Assembly (NCBI GenBank): GCA_016892645.1
Contig: JAFEMX010000021.1
Coordinates: forward strand, 1 to 44,288
Reading direction: 5' to 3'
Length of the DNA: 44,288 nt
Source of the DNA: Micrococcaceae bacterium RIT 802
Lineage (GTDB): Bacteria; Actinomycetota; Actinomycetes; Actinomycetales; Micrococcaceae
This document shows, piece after piece, positions 34,948-44,164 of this stretch. The notes beneath the pieces were generated by a model. The model made no database searches. It saw only the letters and a program-made list of their open reading frames with translations, and was not told the origin of the DNA. A program made the translations under genes and the position numbers. The number at the start of each line of letters is the position of its first letter. Position 1 is the first letter of the stretch.

Positions 34948-35475
34948 ATGTCCCTGGTTCGCCTGATCGCCCGCCCACTGCTGGCCTCCAGCTTCGTGCT
35001 GACCGGCCTCGACCGCGTCCGCAAGCCCGAAGAGAGCGGTGAGCGGCTCCGCCCGAACCTGCGCCGTGCTGCCTCCGTGTTCCCCCAGCTCGAGCCCATC
35101 GCCGCGAAGCCTGCCCTGGCCGCCCGTTGCATCGGTGCCGCGCAGGTCATTTCCGGCCTGATGTTGGCCCTGGGCAAGTTCCCGCGCTTCTCCGCGCTGC
35201 TCCTCGTCGGCTCCTCGGCGATGACCGGATTCAACGACAACGCCGGCGATTCCCGCGTGCTCACCTCGAACCGCGTCAAGAACGTCTCCCTCGCCGGCGG
35301 CGTCCTGCTCGCCTCCGTCGATACCGCGGGAGCGCCCTCGCTGGCTTGGCGGGCCCGCCACCTGGGCAATGACGCACGCAAGCAGCTCGTCAAGTCCAAC
35401 AAGGAACTGGCCAAGTCGGTTCGTGGTGGGGCCAAGGACGCACGCAAGGTCGCAGGGGACGTGATCGGGCACTAG
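34948..35475 (+). CDS. DoxX-family membrane protein
   Basis: This 175-residue protein has the DoxX pattern of four helices ([59 protein letters not shown]) and a Lys/Arg-rich soluble tail (about 135-175). DoxX proteins are often linked to thiol and oxidative stress, which fits the divergent sigH, but no SigH-type promoter reads toward it. GGAGGAATCG gives the ATG at 34948. Confidence 0.88.
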   Translation: MSLVRLIARPLLASSFVLTGLDRVRKPEESGERLRPNLRRAASVFPQLEPIAAKPALAARCIGAAQVISGLMLALGKFPRFSALLLVGSSAMTGFNDNAGDSRVLTSNRVKNVSLAGGVLLASVDTAGAPSLAWRARHLGNDARKQLVKSNKELAKSVRGGAKDARKVAGDVIGH

Positions 35476-35488
35476 CCCGCCGACCAGC

Positions 35489-36817
35489 ATGAGCAGCAAC
35501 CTCTCCGCAGCCCCCGCCCCCCTGTCCCTCTGGCCGGCCCCCCGGGCGCGCGGTCCGCTTGATGCCACCGTTCATGTCCCGGCGTCGAAGTCCCTGACGA
35601 ACCGCTATCTGGTACTGGCCGCTCTGGCTGACGGGCCCTGCCGGCTGCGCAAGCCATTGCGCTCTCGAGATGCCGACCTGATGATCGGGGCTCTGCGCGT
35701 GCTGGGCGCAGGCATCGAAGAGGTGCCGTCGGATGACGGAGAGGGCCGCGACCTCCGGGTCACCCCGCTGGACCGCAGTGCGGCCCGGGACTCGTTGGCC
35801 GTTGACTGCGGGTTGGCAGGGACGGTCATGCGGTTTGTTCCACCGCTGGCCGCGCTGCTGCCGGCCACCGTGCACTTCGACGGGGATCCGGCGGCGCGCG
35901 TGCGCCCCATGGCCCCGGTGGTCACCGCCATGAAAGACCTGGCCTTGGACGTCGACGACGACGATCGCGGCACCCTCCCCTTGACCGTCCACGCCACCGG
36001 CAGGGTACGCGGCGGCCACCTGGTGGTCGATGCCAGCGGCTCCTCGCAATTTGTTTCCGCCCTGCTTCTTGTCGGGGCGTTTTTCGACGATGGCCTGCAT
36101 CTCGAACATGTCGGGGAGGCCGTACCGAGCCTGGACCACATCCGGATGACGGTGGAAACGTTGCGGCAGGTCGGGGTGCAGGTCGATGATTCGACGCCGG
36201 GCCACTGGGTGGTCTCCCCCGGGACCGTCCGGTCCTTCGATGTGATCGTCGAACGCGACCTCTCAAATGCCGGCCCGTTCCTCGCCGCGGCCCTGGCCGC
36301 TGGAGGCACCGTCCGCATCCCCGACTGGCCGGTCGAGACCACGCAGGTGGGTGCCCGCTGGCCGGAGATACTCACGCGGATGGGTGCTACGGCGACCTGC
36401 GATTCCGGCGTCTTGACCGTGACCGGCACGGGCCCGGTGCGCGGGATCGACCTGGCCGACGCTTCCGAGCTCGCGCCCACCGTGGCGGCTCTGGCCGCCC
36501 TATCCGATGAGGAGACCCGCCTCTCCGGCATTGCGCATCTGCGTGGTCACGAGACGAACCGGTTGGCGGCGCTGGTCGCGGAGATCAACGCCTTGGGCGG
36601 CCTTGCAGAGGAAACATCCGACGGCCTGGTGATCCAGCGTCCCGTTGCCCATGGCGGCGTGTTCCACAGCTACGAGGACCACCGCATGGCCACCGCCGGC
36701 GCCGTCATCGGGCTGGCAATGGACGACGTACGCGTCGAAGACATCGCAACCACGGCCAAGACCATGCCCGACTTCCCCCACTTGTGGCAGGACCTGGCCG
36801 CCACCGGCGGGGAGTGA
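35489..36817 (+). CDS. aroA: 3-phosphoshikimate 1-carboxyvinyltransferase (EPSP synthase)
   Basis: This 442-residue enzyme joins shikimate-3-phosphate and phosphoenolpyruvate in aromatic amino acid synthesis. Signatures are VPASKSLTNRYLVLAALADG (substrate Lys), VDCGLAGTVMRFVPPLAALL in the PEP/glyphosate loop position, DASGSSQFVSALLL, and a C-terminal SYEDHRMATAGAVIGLA. The PEP loop reads CGLAGTVMR instead of the LGNAGTAMR of E. coli, as in many actinobacterial enzymes. It is followed two bases on by rsgA. Confidence 0.96.
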   Translation: MSSNLSAAPAPLSLWPAPRARGPLDATVHVPASKSLTNRYLVLAALADGPCRLRKPLRSRDADLMIGALRVLGAGIEEVPSDDGEGRDLRVTPLDRSAARDSLAVDCGLAGTVMRFVPPLAALLPATVHFDGDPAARVRPMAPVVTAMKDLALDVDDDDRGTLPLTVHATGRVRGGHLVVDASGSSQFVSALLLVGAFFDDGLHLEHVGEAVPSLDHIRMTVETLRQVGVQVDDSTPGHWVVSPGTVRSFDVIVERDLSNAGPFLAAALAAGGTVRIPDWPVETTQVGARWPEILTRMGATATCDSGVLTVTGTGPVRGIDLADASELAPTVAALAALSDEETRLSGIAHLRGHETNRLAALVAEINALGGLAEETSDGLVIQRPVAHGGVFHSYEDHRMATAGAVIGLAMDDVRVEDIATTAKTMPDFPHLWQDLAATGGE

Positions 36818-36819
36818 CC

Positions 36820-37923
36820 ATGCCCCGCGACGCCCGCAGCTGGGACGAATCCGACGTCAGGATCCGCCCGAACAAGAAGGGTTCTCGTCCGCGGACCAAG
36901 GACCGGCCCTCCCATGATGACGCCGTCATCGGCCGCATCATCACCGTGGACCGCGGCCGCTACACCGCGATCCTGGACGAGGACACCTCCAACGAGCGAA
37001 TAGTCATCGCCGCCCGCGCCCGCGAGTTGCGGCGTTCCCCGGTGGTCCCCGGGGACTTCGTCGCCCTCGTGGGCAATACCAGCGGCGCCCCGGACACCCT
37101 GGCACGCCTGGTGCGGATCGAGGAACGCCGGACGCTGCTGCGCCGCAGTGCCGACGACACCGACCCCGTCGAACGCGTCGTGGTAGCCAACGCCGACCAG
37201 TTGGTCATCGTCGTCGCGGCAGCCAACCCCGAGCCCCGGACCGGATTCATCGACCGCGCCCTCGCCGCTGCCTACGACGCGGGAATCGAGCCGGTCCTCT
37301 GCGTGACGAAAACCGACATCCGCGACCCGGCTTCCCTGCTGGAGAACTACAGGCACCTGGACATGCATGTCCTGACGAGCAAGAGCATCGGGGCCGAGGC
37401 ATCGGGGATCGACGCGCGTTCGGCCGACGGGGCCTCGGCACGACTCGAGGAGGCTGCCATCCTCGAACTTCGCGGCCTGTTGGCCGGACGCGTTTCGGTG
37501 GTACTCGGCCACTCGGGGGTCGGCAAGTCCACGCTGGTCAACGCGCTGACGGGCGCCCAACGCGCCACGGGCGGTGTCAACGCAGTCACGGGCCGAGGCC
37601 GCCACACCTCGTCCTCCGCGGTGGCCCTCCGGGTCGAGGACGCCCCGGCCGGCACCTGGATCATCGACACGCCCGGCATACGCTCTTTTGGGCTCGCACT
37701 GGTCGATCCAGAGAACATATTGGCGTCGTTTCCGGACCTCGTGCAAGGCTCCGTCGATTGTCCCCGTGGCTGCCGACACACCGCCGACTCCCCCGGCTGC
37801 GCGCTCGACGCATGGGTCCGGCGGCCCGAAGCCGACCCCTCGGGTATAGCCCGGCTGTCCTCGTTGCGCCGCTTGTTTGGCGCGGAGGCCAAAGCCGAGG
37901 ACAAGGAACTGGGTTCCGTCTAG
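36820..37923 (+). CDS. rsgA: RsgA, small-subunit ribosome maturation GTPase
   Basis: This 367-residue circularly permuted GTPase has an N-terminal OB fold, G4 TKTD, then G1 GHSGVGKST (about 230-238), G2/G3 GRGRHTSS and DTPGIRSFG, and a C-terminal zinc knuckle CPRGCRHTADSPGC. It acts late in 30S assembly. ATG 36820 has GGGGAG upstream inside the aroA end; an earlier in-frame start inside aroA is unlikely. The N-terminus is unusually basic and charged. Confidence 0.95.
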   Translation: MPRDARSWDESDVRIRPNKKGSRPRTKDRPSHDDAVIGRIITVDRGRYTAILDEDTSNERIVIAARARELRRSPVVPGDFVALVGNTSGAPDTLARLVRIEERRTLLRRSADDTDPVERVVVANADQLVIVVAAANPEPRTGFIDRALAAAYDAGIEPVLCVTKTDIRDPASLLENYRHLDMHVLTSKSIGAEASGIDARSADGASARLEEAAILELRGLLAGRVSVVLGHSGVGKSTLVNALTGAQRATGGVNAVTGRGRHTSSSAVALRVEDAPAGTWIIDTPGIRSFGLALVDPENILASFPDLVQGSVDCPRGCRHTADSPGCALDAWVRRPEADPSGIARLSSLRRLFGAEAKAEDKELGSV

Positions 37924-37963
37924 GACCACGGTCCAGGGACCGTCCTGCGGTAGGTTTGAAGGC

Positions 37964-38920
37964 ATGACCCGCGACGTAATGAGCTACAACGACGACCTCC
38001 GGCTGGCGCACGCCATCGCGGATTCCGTCGATTCCCTGACCATGTCCCGCTTCAAGGCGCAGGACCTTCAGGTGGACACCAAGCCGGATCTGACGCCGGT
38101 GACCGATGCCGACAGGTCCGCCGAGGAGGCGATCCGCAGCCAGCTGGCCCGTTCGCGGCCACGCGACGCCGTGTTGGGCGAGGAATTCGGAAGCACCGGG
38201 CACGGATCGCGACGCTGGGTCATCGACCCCATCGACGGAACGAAGAACTTCGTCCGCGGGGTGCCGGTATGGGCAACGCTGATCTCGCTGATGGACGAGG
38301 GCCGCTCCGTCGTCGGGTTGGTCTCTGCTCCGGCCCTTGGCCGCCGCTGGTGGGGAGCGGAAGGCACCGGGTCCTACACAGGCAAATCGCTGGCCTCGGC
38401 GACCCGTCTGCAGGTTTCGGGCATCAGCGAGTTGGCAGATGCCTCGTTGTCGTATTCGAGCCTCGGCGGATGGCGTGAACGCGGCCAGCTGGAGGCCATG
38501 CTGGATCTGCACGACGCCGTCTGGCGCACCCGTGCCTACGGGGACTTCTGGTCCTATTGCCTGCTCGCAGAAGGCGCGGTGGATATCGCCTGCGAACCGG
38601 AACTAAACCTCTACGACATGGCTGCCCTGGTGCCGATCATCACCGAAGCAGGCGGACGCTTCACCTCGTTGGACGGTGAGGACGGGTGCCTCGGTGGGAA
38701 CGCCCTCGCCACCAACTCACGGCTGCACGATGCCACGTTGGCCGTGCTCAACGGCGCCTCGGGATCACCAGTGCAGGTCGGCCCCGTCGGGTCCGAAGCC
38801 GACGAGCCGTCGGCCGGTATACAGGACGCGCCCGGGACACATCGCGCCGGTGGTCCTCTCGAAGGAGATTCCGCGTCGCCCTTCGCGGGCCGCCACGCGT
38901 CGCCGTGGGAAAACGCCTAG
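37964..38920 (+). CDS. hisN: histidinol-phosphatase, inositol-monophosphatase fold (HisN)
   Basis: This 318-residue phosphatase has the IMPase metal motifs GEEFG, WVIDPIDGTKNFVRG and ELNLYDMAALVPIITEAGG. The position after aroA-rsgA is where actinobacterial hisN usually sits, so histidinol phosphate is the probable substrate. About 55 C-terminal residues (from SGSPVQVGPVGSEADEPSAG on) go beyond the family end and look disordered. TAGGTT (37951-37956) is seven bases before the ATG, indicating a leaderless transcript. Confidence 0.92.
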   Translation: MTRDVMSYNDDLRLAHAIADSVDSLTMSRFKAQDLQVDTKPDLTPVTDADRSAEEAIRSQLARSRPRDAVLGEEFGSTGHGSRRWVIDPIDGTKNFVRGVPVWATLISLMDEGRSVVGLVSAPALGRRWWGAEGTGSYTGKSLASATRLQVSGISELADASLSYSSLGGWRERGQLEAMLDLHDAVWRTRAYGDFWSYCLLAEGAVDIACEPELNLYDMAALVPIITEAGGRFTSLDGEDGCLGGNALATNSRLHDATLAVLNGASGSPVQVGPVGSEADEPSAGIQDAPGTHRAGGPLEGDSASPFAGRHASPWENA

Positions 38921-38923
38921 GCG

Positions 38924-39379
38924 CTACCGGGCCGCCCGGCGCCCGGCCGGACGCTGCCGTCCACGGCGCAGGCGTTCGGCATCAGCGGCGAGCTGGCCTC
39001 GTTTGAACCAGGTCATGGCCGAGCTGGTTAGCGTCAGGACCAGCATGATCCCGCCGAACCACGGGTGGCCCGAGGTATAGAGGGCCACCACACCCAGTAC
39101 GAATAGCACATGGGACGTTACCGGCAGCAAGGGCCACCCGAACCGCCGTTTGGCCTGCGGAGCAAGAAAAAGCCCCCAGAACGCCACCAGCGGGACCAAG
39201 AGGACGAGCAGCGACAGCACCGGCATCCACGGTAGGACCCGAATGGCCCACAGCGCGGCCGAACACAGCATCGCGACCTCGAGGACAAACGCGAGCACCC
39301 CCGAGGAGCGGACCGGGACCGGCGCCTCGACGGGCGCGCCCACCGATGCGTCCTCAGCATTCTGCTGCTTGTCTTGCAT
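38924..39379 (-). CDS. DUF2568 (YrdB-like) membrane protein
   Basis: This 151-residue protein has four hydrophobic segments (VLAFVLEVAMLCSAALWAIRVLP; VLSLLVLLVPLVAFWGLFLAPQAKRRF; LPVTSHVLFVLGVVALYTSG; GIMLVLTLTSSAMTWF). LFLAPQAKRR is the DUF2568 signature, and the tail is Arg-rich. Its function is unknown. ATG 39379 has AAAGG seven to eight bases upstream. Its end is three bases from that of hisN. Confidence 0.82.
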   Translation of the reverse strand: MQDKQQNAEDASVGAPVEAPVPVRSSGVLAFVLEVAMLCSAALWAIRVLPWMPVLSLLVLLVPLVAFWGLFLAPQAKRRFGWPLLPVTSHVLFVLGVVALYTSGHPWFGGIMLVLTLTSSAMTWFKRGQLAADAERLRRGRQRPAGRRAAR

Positions 39380-39510
39380 GCGTCTGCCTTTCCCATTTCC
39401 GGCCAACGGCGCGAGGAAATGCCCATATGGTCTGTATCGATCCCGAGGCGGCGCCCCATGGAGCCGCACCCATTCTATGCGCCGGCTTCCATTCTTTCGG
39501 GCGGCACGAC

Positions 39511-39545
39511 GACGGCCCCGGAATCGTGTGGATTCCGAGGCCGTC
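39511..39545 (-). terminator. terminator hairpin after ssrA
   Basis: A 15-bp stem with one mismatch (39511-39525 with 39531-39545) and a GTGTG loop begins seven bases beyond the tmRNA 3' end on the minus strand. Confidence 0.75.
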
Positions 39546-39551
39546 GAATAG

Positions 39552-39935
39552 TGGAGATGGGGGGAATTGAACCCCCGTCCGATGTGGTGTTGCCAGGACT
39601 TCTCCGGGCGCAGTTTGCTATGGGTTTTCTCTGCTCCATCAGCCGACTCGCAAACATGCGGCTGGACCCTTGCGGGATACCCTGAGCACAGTCACCGAAA
39701 ATATGTCCAACACCCCAGTGACCAAGATGTTGAACAGTGGCTATCTAAATGACGCCAGTATCAGGGCCGATAGCAATCCCTGGCTGACGGACTGTCTGGC
39801 TGCTTAGGCAGCGAGAGCGAAGTCAGTGCGCTTAGAGTTGGCACTTGTGTTTTGCAAAGAGCGTTTACGAGATAACTTTGCGTCCTCGGCCCGCTTCTCC
39901 TGTCGCGACTCACATCGTCGAAACCGATCATCCCC
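39552..39935 (-). ncRNA. ssrA: transfer-messenger RNA (tmRNA)
   Basis: The 5' end GGGGATG (39935-39929) pairs with CATCTCC (39559-39553) as the acceptor stem, and the T arm GGGGG-TTCAATT-CCCCC is intact. The tag frame runs 39842-39804: GCC resume codon, ANSKRTDFALAA, then TAA. This is the Arthrobacter-type degradation tag. The 3' CCA is not encoded (the DNA reads ACTA) and must be added by nucleotidyltransferase. The RNA rescues stalled ribosomes with SmpB, encoded upstream on the same strand. Confidence 0.97.
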
Positions 39936-39999
39936 GTATGTACTTCTCAAATCGCGGATTCACCCGCTCAACCCCGCAGGCCAAACCTGCGAGACACCT

Positions 40000-40031
40000 A
40001 CTATAACCCAACCCGGCGCGGATTCATTCCC
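40000..40031 (-). promoter_or_regulatory. ssrA promoter: overlapping SigH-type and sigma-A-type elements
   Basis: On the minus strand GGGAAT (40031-40026), exactly 18 bases, GTT (40007-40005) matches the SigR/SigH consensus. TATAGT (40005-40000) immediately after is a good housekeeping -10. The site lies between smpB and ssrA, 65 bases before the mature tmRNA 5' end. Confidence 0.75.
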
Positions 40032-40049
40032 GCGGCCGTCCGCAGCCCG

Positions 40050-40526
40050 TCAGGAGGCGCGACGGTTCCGCTCACGCATGGCGCGCAACGCTTCCCGGTT
40101 GTCCTGTTTCTCGCGCAGGGTCTGGCGCTTGTCGAACTCCTTCTTGCCCTTGGCCACGCAGATTTCCAGCTTGGCGCGGCCGTCGCGGAAGTAGAGCTGC
40201 AGCGGGACGATGGTGAAACCCGGGTCTTGGATTTTTCGGGTGATCTTGACCAGTTCCTCCCGGTGCAGCAAAAGTTTGCGCCGTCGGCGGGCGGCGTGGT
40301 TGGTCCACGAGCCGTTGAGGTACTCCGGGATGTAGACGGCCTCGATGTACAGTTCGTCGTTGTAGAACTGCCCAAAGCCATCGACCAGTGATGCCTTGCC
40401 CTCGCGCAGTGACTTTACTTCGGTGCCGCTGAGCACCATTCCAGCCTCAAAGGTGTCGAGGATGTGGAAGTCGTGGCGCGCCTTGCGGTTGGTCGCGACG
40501 ACCTTGCGCTCGGTGTCCTTGGCCAT
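40050..40526 (-). CDS. smpB: SmpB, tmRNA-binding protein
   Basis: This 158-residue protein has the SmpB core: KARHDFHILDTFEAGMVLSGTEVKSLREGKASL, GSWTNHAARRRRKLLLHREEL and AKGKKEFDKRQTLREKQ with a basic C-terminal tail. It binds tmRNA and places it in the ribosomal A site. A strong GAGGAGG site precedes the ATG. It lies directly upstream of ssrA, the usual pairing. Confidence 0.97.
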   Translation of the reverse strand: MAKDTERKVVATNRKARHDFHILDTFEAGMVLSGTEVKSLREGKASLVDGFGQFYNDELYIEAVYIPEYLNGSWTNHAARRRRKLLLHREELVKITRKIQDPGFTIVPLQLYFRDGRAKLEICVAKGKKEFDKRQTLREKQDNREALRAMRERNRRAS

Positions 40527-40627
40527 GACGACCTCCTCGTGTGCGTGCCTGTGGCGGGAAATTTCAGCGGAAGATTAGGACCATCATCGTATGCCATCGC
40601 CGTCGACTTCAAGTCAGCGGCAAACCA

Positions 40628-40664
40628 GGGTGGCCAACGGCACAGATCCGCGAACCGGCCACCC
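40628..40664 (-). terminator. weak hairpin after the M23 peptidase gene
   Basis: GGGTGGCC (40628-40635) pairs with GGCCACCC (40657-40664) around a 21-base loop, 25 bases past the M23 stop. It is a possible terminator but the loop is large. Confidence 0.35.
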
Positions 40665-40688
40665 GCATCGCGTCCGGAGCGGATGTGG

Positions 40689-42161
40689 TCAGAGCAGGCC
40701 GGCCGGGTTGACGACGCGTCCGTCGAGGATGGTCTCGAAGTGAAGGTGGCACCCGGTCGAGTTGCCAGTCGTGCCGACATACCCGATGACCTGCCCCTTG
40801 GAGACGTGCTGTCCCGAGTGGACCACGTAGCTGCTCAAGTGGTGGTATCCGGTCACGAGGGCGTGTCCGTTGACGACGCCGTGGCTGATCTGCACCTTGT
40901 TGCCCGAGGTAGCAGACATGGTGGCATACCAGACTTCGCCCCCGGCGGCGGCATGGACCGGCGTGCCACACCGGCCTCCGAATCCCCAGTCCAGGCCGGC
41001 GTGGACGTAGCCGCCCATTCCGCCATAGTCGATGGTCCCGGCAGGGGTCGGTCGCCAGCCGAACGTGGACGTGATGTGCCCGCCGCTGACCGGTATCGAC
41101 AGTCCCCAGCTACTGGTTGATGATGATCCGCCGCTGTTTCCGGCGCTTTCGCTCTTGCTCCGCGCGGACGCCGCAGAGCGCTCGGCTGCATCGGCAGCCG
41201 CGCGCTTCGCCGCCGCGTCGGCGGCATTCTCCCGAGCTGCCCTTTCGGCAGCAGCTCGTGCCTTGGCGGCCCGCGCCTCGGCGGCCTTACGGGCCGCTTC
41301 CTCTTTGCGTTTGCGTTCGGCAGCTTCCCGGATCAGGCGTTCTTGGCGTTCCTTGATCTCGGCAACAACCTGGTCATGCTCGGCCTGTTGTTTTTGGATC
41401 TGTGACTTGATCTGCGGGCGTTTTGCGTTGAGCTCAGTGCTGGCCGCTTCTGCGCCGTCGATGAGTTCGTCCACGTGGCGCTTGGAGGCCTCGGCCTCGT
41501 CACGCGCCGCCTGTTCCCGGGCCAGTGCCGCTTCGGCCTGGTCCTTCAGGTCGCTGATTTCCGATTCGACCGCAGCCATCCTGGCTTGGGCGTTGGCGTT
41601 GGTGGCATGTTGCTGATTCAACTCGCTCAGCACGGCATTTTGGCTACGCAGTGCCTGGTCGGCCATTCCCATGCTGTCCGCGAGGTTTCCGTCCGAGGAC
41701 GCGTTGAGCAGCAGGCTCAGGTTACTGGAGACCCCACCGCGCTTGTACGCTTGCGTGGCGATCTGGCCGATGACCTTGCGCGTGTTGGCCATGGACTCTG
41801 CGTCCTCGACCATTTGGCTGCTGATCTGGTCCTTGGAGGACTGCGCCGCTTCGACGCGGGCCGTGAGCTCGTTGACCTGGTCGGTTGCCGTCTGGACACT
41901 GGCTCGAGCAGTGGCCAGGCGTTCCTGAGCCGCAGGCAAACGATCCTGGTAGTTCTTCAGCTTGTCGGCGATCTTCTGGATGTCCGCATTGAGGAATTCG
42001 AGATCCGATTCCAGCGAGTCCAGCTGCTTCTCGACCTTTTCCTTCTTGTCGTCCAGGTTGTCGGCGCTTGCCATGGGCGTCACCAATGACAGGGACAACA
42101 GGCTCACCAGGGCACCACTGATCACGGCGTGGGACAGAGTCCGTTTGTTACGGTCCGCCAT
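40689..42161 (-). CDS. secreted M23-family cell-wall endopeptidase with coiled coil (EnvC/RipC-like)
   Basis: This 490-residue protein has a signal peptide (basic start, SGALVSLLSLSLVTPMASA), a long N-terminal coiled coil (about 35-260), an Ala/Lys/Arg-rich helix with repeated AKARAAAERAARENAADAAAKRAAA-like units, a Ser/Gly linker, and a C-terminal LytM domain. The zinc ligands are visible: HAGLD (H387, D391) and HLHF (H472, H474). It should cut peptidoglycan cross-links. Its position after ftsEX and its coiled coil suggest it is the hydrolase recruited and activated by FtsX during division. Confidence 0.93.
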   Translation of the reverse strand: MADRNKRTLSHAVISGALVSLLSLSLVTPMASADNLDDKKEKVEKQLDSLESDLEFLNADIQKIADKLKNYQDRLPAAQERLATARASVQTATDQVNELTARVEAAQSSKDQISSQMVEDAESMANTRKVIGQIATQAYKRGGVSSNLSLLLNASSDGNLADSMGMADQALRSQNAVLSELNQQHATNANAQARMAAVESEISDLKDQAEAALAREQAARDEAEASKRHVDELIDGAEAASTELNAKRPQIKSQIQKQQAEHDQVVAEIKERQERLIREAAERKRKEEAARKAAEARAAKARAAAERAARENAADAAAKRAAADAAERSAASARSKSESAGNSGGSSSTSSWGLSIPVSGGHITSTFGWRPTPAGTIDYGGMGGYVHAGLDWGFGGRCGTPVHAAAGGEVWYATMSATSGNKVQISHGVVNGHALVTGYHHLSSYVVHSGQHVSKGQVIGYVGTTGNSTGCHLHFETILDGRVVNPAGLL

Positions 42162-42235
42162 AGGAGGTCCGTCCTTTCACTGGAACAGCAGTTCACCGCT
42201 TTGGATGCGCGAGGGGAACACGGGCGCCGGGCAAC

Positions 42236-43150
42236 CTAAACCTTCAGGTAGCGCCTTAAGGTCAGGACCGACGATACACCAGCAAGGACGACACCCAGCA
42301 CAAGCAGGCCCGGCGCGACGAGCAAAACTTCGCCGGTGGCGATGAAGGCGGTATCCGGATATTCCACGGCGAGCTTTCCTTGGATGAGGTACCGCACCAC
42401 GGCCCACAACGTACCGGACGCCAAAACCGCTCCGATGAGCGCGGCAATGACGCCCTCCAGCACGAAGGGCAGTTGAATCACCACCTTGGACGCTCCAACC
42501 AGACGCATGATTCCAGTTTCGCGACGTCGGCTGAAGGCGGAGAGCCGGATCGTGGTCGCTACGAGCAGAACGGCACAGAAGATCATGACCACGGCGATGC
42601 CGACGGCAACCAGCGACGCGATGTTCATGATGGAGAAGACCTTCTCCAGGAGTTCACGTTGGTCGATGACAGTATCGACGCCCTTCATCGAGGAAAAGAG
42701 CTCGTTGATGACGTCGTACTTCTCCGGGTCGACCATCTTCACGCGGAATGACTCCGGGAGCTGGTCGGCAGTAACGGTGTCAACGATGGGAGAATTCTTG
42801 AACTGTTCGCGGAAGTGCCGCAGCGCCTGGTCCTGCGACTCGTACTCGTAGCCGTCCACGTACGGCTTGACCGCCGCAGAATCCAGCATGTCCTTGATGG
42901 CAGAGCGTTGGGAGTCGGTCACGGCGCCGTCTGCGCAGGTCTGTGAGCCGTAGTCCTCCCCACATAGGAAGATGGCGACCTCGACCTTGTCGTACCAGAA
43001 GCCCTTCATCTGGGTGATCTGCATCTGCGTCAGGGCGGCGGCACCGACAAAGGTCAGTGAAATGAACGTGACCAGGACGACGGAGACGACCATGGACAGG
43101 TTGCGACGCAAACCGGAGCCGATTTCGCCGAGAATGAATGCAAGCCTCAT
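42236..43150 (-). CDS. ftsX: FtsX, division-linked ABC transporter permease-like protein
   Basis: This 304-residue protein has one N-terminal helix ([23 protein letters not shown]), a large extracytoplasmic loop (about 45-165) and three C-terminal helices including [25 protein letters not shown] and the FtsX motif [14 protein letters not shown]. The outer loop contains two Cys ([13 protein letters not shown]) that could form a disulfide. With FtsE it controls septal peptidoglycan hydrolysis. Its start overlaps the ftsE stop in an ATGA. Confidence 0.96.
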   Translation of the reverse strand: MRLAFILGEIGSGLRRNLSMVVSVVLVTFISLTFVGAAALTQMQITQMKGFWYDKVEVAIFLCGEDYGSQTCADGAVTDSQRSAIKDMLDSAAVKPYVDGYEYESQDQALRHFREQFKNSPIVDTVTADQLPESFRVKMVDPEKYDVINELFSSMKGVDTVIDQRELLEKVFSIMNIASLVAVGIAVVMIFCAVLLVATTIRLSAFSRRRETGIMRLVGASKVVIQLPFVLEGVIAALIGAVLASGTLWAVVRYLIQGKLAVEYPDTAFIATGEVLLVAPGLLVLGVVLAGVSSVLTLRRYLKV

Positions 43151-43929
43151 GCCTCGTCCTCCTCTGAGTCGAAGGGCGCGATTGCCTGGTCCTGGGGGTT
43201 GGCGGCCCGAAGTTCGCGCGAGCCATCCCGGTTGATGATGGGGATCATGGCGGTGTACTCGCCGGCGCGCTCGTCCCGGACGAGTTTTCCCTCGTCGAGT
43301 TCGATGACCCGACGGCGCATGGAATTCACGATGTCGTTGTCATGGGTGGCCATGACCACGGTCGTGCCGTTCTGGTTGATCTTGTCCAAGATGTTCATGA
43401 TGCCCACGCTGGTGGCGGGGTCGAGGTTGCCGGTGGGCTCATCGGCGAGCAGGATGCCCGGCTGGTTCACGATGGCACGGGCAATGGCGACGCGCTGCTG
43501 TTCTCCACCGGAAAGCTCGTTCGGCATGCGCTTTTCCTTGCCCTGCAGCCCCACCGTCTTGAGGACTTCGGGGACGGTGCTTCGAATGGAGGCCCGGCTC
43601 TTGCCGATGACCTGCATGGCGAACGCGACGTTGGAGAAGACGTCCTTGTTGGGCAGGAGCCGGAAGTCCTGGAAAACGACGCCGATCCCGCGCCGCATGC
43701 GCGGGACACGCCAGCCGGGGATGCGGGCGACGTTTTGTCCGGCAACGTGGACGGATCCGCGTGAAGCCTGGTCCTCGCGCAGCACGAGTCGAATGAAGGT
43801 CGACTTGCCGGAGCCAGAGGCCCCGACGAGGAACGCGAAGTCGCCGCGGTCGATCTCGACATCGATGTCGTCCAGCGCCGGACGGGACTTCTGGTCGTAG
43901 ACCTTGGTGACGTGCTCAAATCTGATCAT
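43147..43929 (-). CDS. ftsE: FtsE, division-linked ABC ATPase
   Basis: This 260-residue ATPase has Walker [10 protein letters not shown], signature [14 protein letters not shown] and Walker [40 protein letters not shown] is diagnostic for FtsE. About 30 acidic residues extend past the core (ending FDSEEDEA). ATG 43929 is used because the family begins MIRFEHV; a GTG-type extension upstream is less likely. Confidence 0.96.
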   Translation of the reverse strand: MIRFEHVTKVYDQKSRPALDDIDVEIDRGDFAFLVGASGSGKSTFIRLVLREDQASRGSVHVAGQNVARIPGWRVPRMRRGIGVVFQDFRLLPNKDVFSNVAFAMQVIGKSRASIRSTVPEVLKTVGLQGKEKRMPNELSGGEQQRVAIARAIVNQPGILLADEPTGNLDPATSVGIMNILDKINQNGTTVVMATHDNDIVNSMRRRVIELDEGKLVRDERAGEYTAMIPIINRDGSRELRAANPQDQAIAPFDSEEDEA

Positions 43930-44164
43930 GGCAGTTCTGCCCACCCGGACCACCGGTCAGTGTCCGAAAAAATGCGGGGCTTTGCTGGGGGAACGTACAG
44001 CACCGGCACTGAGCACTCTAGCGGCAGCCCTTGTCATAGCCGCGCAAGCGGCATCGCGTGTCGGTGGCGTCGCCCCGACAAGGACAGCTGGACAGCCACC
44101 GGGGTCCCGGGCCCGACATGGGCGGTCACGGGACCGCCTCCTGCCGGGCCGCCCGCCTCGGGGG
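43930..44164. promoter_or_regulatory. ftsE upstream region
   Basis: There is no gene in these 235 bases. TAGAGT on the minus strand near 44019 could be a -10 for ftsE. In many actinobacteria prfB precedes ftsE directly; here a CoA-transferase gene does, so ftsE probably has its own promoter. Confidence 0.35.

Noticed and set aside
39826-40194. Plus-strand frame overlapping ssrA and smpB
   Set aside because: The region is fully explained by tmRNA on the minus strand and the smpB coding sequence.
41161-41340. Repetitive Ala/Arg/Lys-coding stretch that looks like a tandem repeat
   Set aside because: It encodes a long charged helix of the M23 protein; the units are imperfect and stay in frame, so it is protein composition, not a DNA repeat array.
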